A stretch of 64,000 nucleotides of DNA. Origin: Streptomyces sp. NBC_00286. Its GTDB lineage: Bacteria > Actinomycetota > Actinomycetes > Streptomycetales > Streptomycetaceae. The stretch lies in assembly GCF_036173125.1 (NCBI RefSeq), contig NZ_CP108054.1:4836001-4900000 (forward strand), in the 5' to 3' direction. Below are positions 58,341 through 64,000 of the stretch, one piece after another (the first letter of the stretch is position 1; every line of letters begins with the position of its first letter). The translations under genes and the position numbers were made by a program. The notes below the pieces were generated by a model. The model was not told where the DNA came from. It searched no databases and saw only the letters and a program-made list of their open reading frames with translations.

Positions 58341-58897
58341 GCCAGCGCCTTCCGCATCGCGATCCGGGCCCGACGGGCACGGGTCTTGACCGTGCCCTCG
58401 GGCAGTCCGAGCAGGACGGCCGTCTCCCGGACGGACAGCCCGTCGAGCACCATGGCCTGCAGTACTTGTCTGAGTTCCGGCGCGAGGCGGCGCAGCGCGT
58501 CCCCGACGTCACCGCCGACGGTGGCCGCGAGTACCTCGTCCTCGGCGGCGGGCGCCGGGGGCAGCAAGGCGGCCGCGGGCGGCGGCTCCGCGTGGTGGGC
58601 CCTGCGCCGGAAGGCGTCGACGAGGCGGCGCGCCGCGATCGTCCACAGCCAGCCGACGGCCGTCCCTCCGACGGCGGCCCCGGCGAACGCGCCCGCCGCG
58701 CGCCACACCGCCAGATACGTCTCCTGCATGACCTCGGCGACGATCTGCTCGTCCGCGCAGCGACGGCGCAACCGCACCGCCAGCCACGGCGACGTACGCC
58801 GGTACAGCTCCTCGAACGCGGCACGGTCGCCCCTGGCCACCAGCCGGACGAGACGCTCCTCGTCCAGCTCGCCCGGTGCCTTCCTGACTGATCTCAC
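58337..58897 (-). CDS. ECF RNA polymerase sigma factor
   Basis: The 186-residue product has sigma region 2 (ARGDRAAFEELYRRTSPWLAVRLRRRC... VMQETYLAVWRAAGAF) and region 4 (LRRLAPELRQVLQAMVLDGLSVRETAVLLGLPEGTVKTRARRARIAMRKAL). GTG at 58897 is provisional since its ribosome site is close; the frame is open to an ATG at 58960. Co-transcribed with the anti-sigma and probably drives this operon. Confidence 0.88.
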   Translation of the reverse strand: MRSVRKAPGELDEERLVRLVARGDRAAFEELYRRTSPWLAVRLRRRCADEQIVAEVMQETYLAVWRAAGAFAGAAVGGTAVGWLWTIAARRLVDAFRRRAHHAEPPPAAALLPPAPAAEDEVLAATVGGDVGDALRRLAPELRQVLQAMVLDGLSVRETAVLLGLPEGTVKTRARRARIAMRKALA

Positions 58898-59022
58898 ACC
58901 CTCTAGACGCCCGGCCCGGACGGCAGGTTTTCCCTTCGGAGTGATCCCCGTCACACGCATGAAGGGGCCACTGGGCCACCTCCCCGTATACCGACTGTCG
59001 GGGTGCGAGGGAGGCGGACGGG

Positions 59023-60651
59023 TCAGATCACGCGGAAGAGGTCCGCGGCGGCGTGGACGTCGGTGAGGTCCTCGATGGCGCGGAGGTTGTCACAGAGGGC
59101 GTCCAGGACCGAGTCGGCTTCGGCTACGCGTGGGGCGCCGATGGCCACGCCGAAGACACGGAAGCCCAGCCGGTGCTTGGCGTCGTTCCAGCCGCGCATC
59201 CAGTCCTCGGTGACGCCGCAGTCGTCGTCGGTGAGCATCACGATGTCGCCGCGCATGCGGGCGGCGTCGTTGAACTCCTCCTCCAGCAGTTCGCCGGCCG
59301 CCGACAGCGGCCGCTGGTAGCTGGTGCCGCCGCCGAGGAAGCTCTCCGCGAAGTCGAGGACGCGGGCCACGTCGGCGGGCTCGTCGGCCGGGAAGCGGAA
59401 GACCCGGAGTTTGTCGGCGGCGGAGAACAGGATGCCGACGAAGTCACGCCCCGCGTCGCGGGCCTGGTCCAGCAGCGCCAGGGCGCACGCCTTGGCCCAT
59501 GCTTCCCGGGTGACGCCGCCGGGCCCGGCCTCGTACATCGAGTGCGAGGTGTCCACGCACGCGATGACGGCGCCCCGGCCGGTGGCCTGATCGCCCTGGC
59601 TGTCGTAGAGCATCAGCTCGCCGGCGGCGTAGCGCGCGGCGAACACGGCGCGCAGTGCGGGCAGTCCGAGGCCCGCCAGTTCGGAGGGGATCACGCGGGA
59701 GAGGTCGTTGCCGAGCGTGACGCCGACCAGCTCGCCGGTGGCGTTCTCCACCTTGCGGGCGCGTTCGCCGCCGGCCATCTGCCGGAAGCGGCCGATCAGT
59801 TCGGCCCACTCGGCGAGACGGCTGGTGCGCAGCCGCTCGGCGAGCCGGGCGCGTTGGTCGTACGGCATCCGCTCCAACTGGCCGGGGCCGACGCCCCATG
59901 CACGCATCAGGGCGGCTTCGTCTCGTACGGCCTCGGCGGCCTTCGCCGCCGCGGTACGCGCGGTGGTACGGATTCCGGGGGCGGTCGCGGCGAGGGCCTG
60001 CGTGGCGGTCTGGCCAGCCTGACGCGCGGTGGCCTCGGCTGACTCGGCCGCCTCGATCGCCTTTTGTACGGCGTCGGCGTCGGCCGACAACTTGCCGTCC
60101 TCGTCGGCCTGTTGAAGCGCCTCGCTTACGGCGGTCGCCGCGTCGTCGGCGTCCTGCTGGGCCTTCCTCGCTTGCTCGGCCTGTGCCTGGGCGTCCCGGG
60201 AGTGTTCCAGCATCCGGCGCAGGGCGGAGGCCTGGGCGAGTACGGCCATGGCGGCGGCGTAGGGGTCACCGGCCGTTTCCCGGTGCAGTTCGGCGAACTC
60301 CGGGGACTCCAACAGCGCGGTGGTCGCTTGGTGGTTGACCAGCCGGGAGGGGTCCATTTCGGCGCGCTCGCGCAACCGGGGATTGACCTTGTAGGCGGCC
60401 AGGAAGGCGTCGGTCAGGAGGTCGGTGGTGAAGTCGGTGGCGGGGTTGGCGGTGTGGCCGTAGCGGTCCTTCAACTCCTCGGCCAGATCGCGGAGTCCGG
60501 CCGACTGCTCGTACGTGTCGCGCCATGTGATGCGGTCGAACCGGTCGGCGATCACGGCCGTGGTGTGCCGCTCGGGGGCGACGTCGGAACGGGCGAGCCA
60601 CGTCGCAGCCCGGCTCGCCAACTCGTCGAGCCTGCTCGGTGTCTCGCCCAT
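59023..60651 (-). CDS. VWA-domain protein (ViaA/CoxE-like) partner of MoxR ATPase
   Basis: The 542-residue protein has an N-terminal helical domain, a central Ala/Gln-rich coiled coil (~160-235) and a VWA domain with MIDAS DTSHS (VIACVDTSHSMYEAG) and Thr/Asp partners (VMLTDDDCG). ViaA works with the RavA/MoxR AAA+ ATPase in protein assembly or activation. The ATPase gene lies just upstream (61101), separated by 449 bases. Confidence 0.88.
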   Translation of the reverse strand: MGETPSRLDELASRAATWLARSDVAPERHTTAVIADRFDRITWRDTYEQSAGLRDLAEELKDRYGHTANPATDFTTDLLTDAFLAAYKVNPRLRERAEMDPSRLVNHQATTALLESPEFAELHRETAGDPYAAAMAVLAQASALRRMLEHSRDAQAQAEQARKAQQDADDAATAVSEALQQADEDGKLSADADAVQKAIEAAESAEATARQAGQTATQALAATAPGIRTTARTAAAKAAEAVRDEAALMRAWGVGPGQLERMPYDQRARLAERLRTSRLAEWAELIGRFRQMAGGERARKVENATGELVGVTLGNDLSRVIPSELAGLGLPALRAVFAARYAAGELMLYDSQGDQATGRGAVIACVDTSHSMYEAGPGGVTREAWAKACALALLDQARDAGRDFVGILFSAADKLRVFRFPADEPADVARVLDFAESFLGGGTSYQRPLSAAGELLEEEFNDAARMRGDIVMLTDDDCGVTEDWMRGWNDAKHRLGFRVFGVAIGAPRVAEADSVLDALCDNLRAIEDLTDVHAAADLFRVI

Positions 60652-60805
60652 GGTCCCGGCCCCTGGTCCTGATTACCTGACCCTGACTACCTGGCCCTGC
60701 TGCCCTGTGTTCAGAGCTGCGCCTCCACCATGCTCGCGTCCACCGTTCCTGGGGACTGAGCAGGAGTAAGTCCGCTCAGCCGTACGCCCCGAACGGTCTT
60801 GGGCG

Positions 60806-61021
60806 CTCCCCCAGACTCCGTCCGGGGGGACCCCCAGGTCCCCGGCGTACTCAACCCCAGGTCGGCGACACGCATCCTGTGCGTGGTCCGGGCCCGGGAG
60901 GCCGGATCCCTCACGACCCGGCCATATGGGTACGGCCAGAGGCGACGGGGAGGCCCCGAACCATCACTCCGGTGGAGCGGGGGCCCCGCACTCCCCCAGC
61001 TACCGCTGGGGGTGCCCCCAG
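60806..61021. repeat. Two Streptomyces intergenic palindromes between the MoxR and VWA genes
   Basis: CTCCCCCAG-N4-like stems stand at 60806-60837 (CTCCCCCAGACTCCG...) and 60991-61021 (CTCCCCCAGCTACCGCTGGG...), each with GGGGG arms and a trailing CCCCCAG. They match a short repeat type common in Streptomyces gaps. The rest of 60652-61100 shows no gene. Confidence 0.65.
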
Positions 61022-61100
61022 GCACCGTACCCGGCGTCCCAGATCGCACGATCGCCGTAGCCCGAACAGCCCACACTGCCGCAAGTCCGGAAGCCGACCA

Positions 61101-62348
61101 TCACACGATCGAGGTAATCCGCCCTCGTGCGCACTTCTCGGCTGCGGGTGGTACCCCCAACGCCTCCGTAAGAACGCGCGCGCGAACCGCGCGCTGGCGG
61201 CCCGTGACCCTGTCGATGGCTGCGGTGGAGCGGCCCGCGCCCGCTGCCTCCTCGCGCAGCTTTTCCAGGCGCTTGCCCGCCATAGCCAGCTGATTGTGGG
61301 CCTTCTTGATGACCCACTCGCTCAGCGCCTCGCGGGACTGACCGGCCATGGCGTCGAGTTGGGCTTCCAGTTCCTCGATGGTGTCGGCGAGGTCGAGGGC
61401 CTCCTTGGCGTCGGGGTTGACCAGGTGCAGCACCTCGCGCTCGACGGTCGGGCGCTCGGCGGGGGAGTTCCACAGCACGTGCGTCAGCACGGACAGGTCG
61501 GTCTCGGCGACCGCCGGGCGGCCGTCGAGGTACGCGGATGCCTGGAGCAGGCCCACCGCCTGCCGCCAGCGGCGGTCGGAGGCGACGAGTTCCTTGCGGC
61601 GCAGGGCGGCCCGCAGCGTGCAGACCGCGTCCACGATCGCGTCGGGGACGTCCACGGCCGGGACGGCTTCGGTCACGGCGTGCTGCAACTCGGCCAGTTC
61701 GATGGTGGTGCGGGTCGGTGGGGCCGGGCGGCTGACGGCTGAGCGGACCAGTGCGGCGAAGTTCGAGGGGTCCTCGAGGTACCCGACCTCGATCCGTACC
61801 AGCAGGCGGTCGTAGATCGCGGCGGCGTCCTCTTCGGCGGGCAGTTCGTTGCTCGCGGTGATGGCGCCGATCAGGGGGCAGCGGATCGGCTCGCCGCCGT
61901 TCTCGGGGTGGTAAATGCGCTCGTTGAGGTAGCCCAGCGTCTCGTTCAGCGCCGCTGTGGAGCACTTGAAGATCTCGTCGATGAACGCGACGTGGGCGGT
62001 CGTGGCGCGGCCTTCGTAGACTTGGCGGTACTCGCCTCGGGCCAGGGCGGCGACGTCGATGGGGCCGAACATCCGCGTCGGCGCGGTGAACTTCGACAGC
62101 AGGATCTCCCAGTACGACGCCCCCTCGACACGGCCCGTGAGCTCCCGGGCCAGCTCGGACTTCGCCGTTCCGGGCGGGCCGAGCACTAAGGAGTGCTGTC
62201 CGGCCAGCAGCGTCACGACCAGCGTCCGCACCACGTCGGCCCGCTCGTAGAAACGGTCGGACAGCTCGTCGCTGATCGCCCGCAGCCTCTCGGCCGTGTC
62301 CTGCGCGTCCTGCGTCTCGTGCGTCTCCTGCACGTCCGGTGCGCCCAT
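61101..62348 (-). CDS. MoxR/RavA-type AAA+ ATPase
   Basis: The 415-residue protein has Walker A GPPGTAKSELARE, Walker B VAFIDEIFK, sensor and arginine-finger region (LVRIEVGYLEDPSNFAALV), then a helical C-terminal part. MoxR ATPases cooperate with VWA proteins to load metals or remodel complexes. ATG at 62348 follows AGGGAGTTG; a longer frame to 62438 lacks conserved sequence. Confidence 0.92.
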   Translation of the reverse strand: MGAPDVQETHETQDAQDTAERLRAISDELSDRFYERADVVRTLVVTLLAGQHSLVLGPPGTAKSELARELTGRVEGASYWEILLSKFTAPTRMFGPIDVAALARGEYRQVYEGRATTAHVAFIDEIFKCSTAALNETLGYLNERIYHPENGGEPIRCPLIGAITASNELPAEEDAAAIYDRLLVRIEVGYLEDPSNFAALVRSAVSRPAPPTRTTIELAELQHAVTEAVPAVDVPDAIVDAVCTLRAALRRKELVASDRRWRQAVGLLQASAYLDGRPAVAETDLSVLTHVLWNSPAERPTVEREVLHLVNPDAKEALDLADTIEELEAQLDAMAGQSREALSEWVIKKAHNQLAMAGKRLEKLREEAAGAGRSTAAIDRVTGRQRAVRARVLTEALGVPPAAEKCARGRITSIV

Positions 62349-62506
62349 CTTCAACTCCCTGACGACAAGGCCTTGTTGGGCGCGAGACGGCCCTTTCCCT
62401 TCGACGGTACGACGAGGGCACATCATCGCGGCGCACAAGGGCGCACTCGTTCACGTACGGCACCCCCACTGCCGTACAAGAGTGTGCATGCGCACCATTT
62501 GCGTGA

Positions 62507-62539
62507 TTAGCCTGATTTGAGAAGCTTAGCCTGACCTAA
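62507..62539. promoter_or_regulatory. Iron box (DmdR/IdeR-type)
   Basis: GAAGCTTAGCCTGACCTAA (62521-62539) keeps the right half of the iron box (TAGGCTnACCTAA) with one change; TTAGCCTGA at 62507-62515 is a second partial copy. It lies 40 bases before the iron-binding protein GTG. Confidence 0.65.
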
Positions 62540-62579
62540 CCACGGGTCCGGGCGTGCCCGGCAACGGAGGAGCGGCATC

Positions 62580-63635
62580 GTGAGTACGTCCCGGATGAGG
62601 CCCCTGCTGGCGTCGGCCCTCGGTGGCCTGCTGGCCCTGGGAGCCACGGGCTGCGCGGCGGAGAACGCCGCGCAGGCCGAGGCCGAAGCGGTGTCGGACG
62701 AGAAGATCACCGTGTACAGCGGCCGGAGCGAGGACCTCGTCAAGCCGGTGCTGGACGACTTCCAGAAGGCCAGCGGCATCACCGTCGAGGTGCGCTACGG
62801 CGATACCGCGCAGATGGCCGCCCAGCTGCAGGAAGAGGGCGACCGGAGCCCGGCGGACGTCTTCCTCGCCCAGGACGCGGGAGCCCTGGGGGCCGTGGCC
62901 GGGAGGGGCCTGTTCGCCAGGTTGCCCGGCGAGGTGCTGGACAAGGTGCCGGCGGCCTATCGGGACGAGGGCGGCGAGTGGGTCGGTGTGACGGGCCGCG
63001 TACGCACGATGGTCTACGACACCGACCGGGTCGCCGCGGCCGATCTGCCCGAGTCCGTCTTCGAGCTGACCGAGCCCGAGTGGAAGGGCAGGGTGGGCAT
63101 CGCGCCGACGAACGGCTCCTTCCAGGCGTTCATCACCGCGATGCGGGTGGAGCACGGCGACCAGCGGACCGAGGAGTTCCTCGCGGGGCTGAAGGCCAAC
63201 GACGCGCAGATCCGCGAGGGGAACGCCCCGATCGTCGCCGACGTCAACTCCGGCAAGCTCGCCTCCGGGCTGGTCAACCACTACTACGTGTACGAGCTGG
63301 CCAAGGAGGAGGGCACCTCCGTCGAGGCCCTCAAGGCGAAGAACCACTTCTTCCCGGACAAGAACATCGGCAGCCTGGTCAACGTCTCCGGTGTGGGCGT
63401 ACTGGACAAGGCCGACGACGATCCCGACGTACGCGAGTTCGTCGACTATCTGCTCGGCACCCAGGCGCAGACCTACTTCGCCGAGGACACGTACGAGTAC
63501 CCGCTGATCGACGGCGTCCGCACGGCCCCCGGCCTGCCCTCGCTGTCGTCGCTGAACGCACCGGACATCGACCTCGATGACCTGGACGACCTGGCCACCA
63601 CCGTCGAAATGATCAAGGAATCGGGGCTCGTCTGA
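62580..63635 (+). CDS. Fe3+ ABC transporter substrate-binding lipoprotein (FutA/FbpA-like)
   Basis: The 351-residue product has a lipobox (LLALGATGCAAE). The transferrin-like fold starts ITVYSGRSEDLVKPVLDDFQKASGITVEVRYGDTAQMAAQLQEEG and continues WVGVTGRVRTMVYDT and NHYYVYEL, where the Tyr pair binds Fe3+. It delivers iron to the permease encoded next. GTG at 62580 follows AACGGAGGAG. An iron box precedes it. Confidence 0.93.
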   Translation: MSTSRMRPLLASALGGLLALGATGCAAENAAQAEAEAVSDEKITVYSGRSEDLVKPVLDDFQKASGITVEVRYGDTAQMAAQLQEEGDRSPADVFLAQDAGALGAVAGRGLFARLPGEVLDKVPAAYRDEGGEWVGVTGRVRTMVYDTDRVAAADLPESVFELTEPEWKGRVGIAPTNGSFQAFITAMRVEHGDQRTEEFLAGLKANDAQIREGNAPIVADVNSGKLASGLVNHYYVYELAKEEGTSVEALKAKNHFFPDKNIGSLVNVSGVGVLDKADDDPDVREFVDYLLGTQAQTYFAEDTYEYPLIDGVRTAPGLPSLSSLNAPDIDLDDLDDLATTVEMIKESGLV

Positions 63636-64000
63636 GCAGTACGCCGACCCTCGTCCTGCGCCGGGCGCGGCGACTGATGCCGCGACCGGCACTGGCCTGC
63701 GCGGCGCTGCTCGCCATCGGCGTCGCCCTCCTTCCGCTGGCCTACCTGGGCATACGGGCCGCTGAGGCGGGCGGGGACCGGATCGCCGGCGAGCTGATCA
63801 CCGGGCGTACCGGGGAACTGGTCGTACGAAGCGTGGCGCTGGCCGCGGTCGTCACCGCGGCCTGCACGGTTCTGGGCGTGGCCGCGGCGTTCCTGGTCAC
63901 CCGCACCGATCTGCCGGCCCGGCGGCTGTTCGGGGTGCTCGCCGCGCTTCCGCTGGCGGTTCCCAGCTATGTCGCGACCTTCGCCTGGGTGTCCACGGTG
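63632..64000 (+). CDS. Iron ABC transporter permease (FutB/FbpB-like), cut by the edge
   Basis: The frame reads RRARRLMPRPALACAALLAIGVALLPLAYLGIRAAEAG, TGELVVRSVALAAVVTAACTVLGVAAAFLVTRTDLPARR and LPLAVPSYVATFAWVSTV with no stop at the edge, the N-terminus of a BPD-type permease. A CTG at 63632 overlaps the binding-protein stop (CTGA); the first ATG is 63677. Continues off the right end. Confidence 0.85.
   Translation, partial: MSSTPTLVLRRARRLMPRPALACAALLAIGVALLPLAYLGIRAAEAGGDRIAGELITGRTGELVVRSVALAAVVTAACTVLGVAAAFLVTRTDLPARRLFGVLAALPLAVPSYVATFAWVSTV

Noticed and set aside
57020..59066. Long open frames (GSVGSVG, RSVRSVRS) as a repetitive surface protein
   Set aside because: Nearly all frames are open because the 9-mer lacks stops, there is no ribosome site or conserved end, and the frames run into antisense of anti-sigma and sigma genes.

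Overview
The window is high-GC DNA (roughly 70% G+C) from an actinomycete, almost certainly Streptomyces. The evidence is the GTG starts, GTGA/ATGA stop-start overlaps inside operons, family content (DUF6069, SCO5918 family, HxlR, PadR and TetR regulators, GH74, Scabin-like toxin) and short palindromic repeats of the Streptomyces intergenic type. The interval at about 19.75-22.05 kb is visibly A+T-richer and looks foreign.

Layout. 0-1.3 kb: CNNM/CBS membrane protein, cut by the left edge. 1.6-6.6 kb: stress cluster (Spo0M-like, TerB, two TerD) around a BlaI-type repressor and an M56 metallopeptidase; four copies of a 16-bp operator (TCTAC-N6-GTAGA) lie upstream of spo0M, terB, blaI and terD, so this reads as one local regulon. 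6.6-8.2 kb: TatA, then wreckage of an esterase and a two-component system. 8.4-11.4 kb: ArsR-like regulator, small membrane coiled-coil protein and MMPL transporter, with a twin operator upstream. 11.6-16 kb: cobalamin-riboswitch-led operon (2Fe-2S protein, ABC transporter, FhuF-like protein). 16-19 kb: hydrolase, leaderless TetR with DUF6069 partner, IS5 relic. 19.3-23.6 kb: Mrr-nSTAND3 NTPase (probable anti-phage gene) and an IS3-family element with a frameshifted transposase, next to broken genes. 23.8-32 kb: DUF418 protein, secreted GH74 enzyme, HxlR regulator and NTF2-like protein sharing an upstream element, isonitrile synthase relic, secreted lysyl-oxidase-like protein. 32-36 kb: VOC protein, intact two-component system, membrane-anchored serine hydrolase. 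36-41 kb: CspA, DEAD-box helicase, SCO5918-family protein, GvpU-like protein, MerR regulator, P450-reductase relic. 41-45 kb: TetR, secreted Scabin-like ADP-ribosyltransferase, a winged-helix/membrane pair with three operators, a PadR/membrane pair with tandem repeats. 45-50 kb: CAP-domain protein, nucleoside kinase-like protein, then a small scar of broken genes between two decayed tRNA 3' ends. 50-54 kb: SDR, hydrolase, 4Fe-4S reductase and TetR, tied together by five copies of an AAACCGATCGGTTT operator. 54-59 kb: ECF sigma, anti-sigma, ABC transporter operon interrupted by a ~440-bp tandem repeat open in nearly all frames. 59-62.4 kb: VWA protein and MoxR ATPase pair. 62.5-64 kb: iron-box-preceded Fe3+ ABC transporter, cut by the right edge.

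The main theme is dense local regulation: several small regulons can be read directly from repeated palindromes, and four regulator genes appear to be leaderless. No tRNA, rRNA or CRISPR array was seen.
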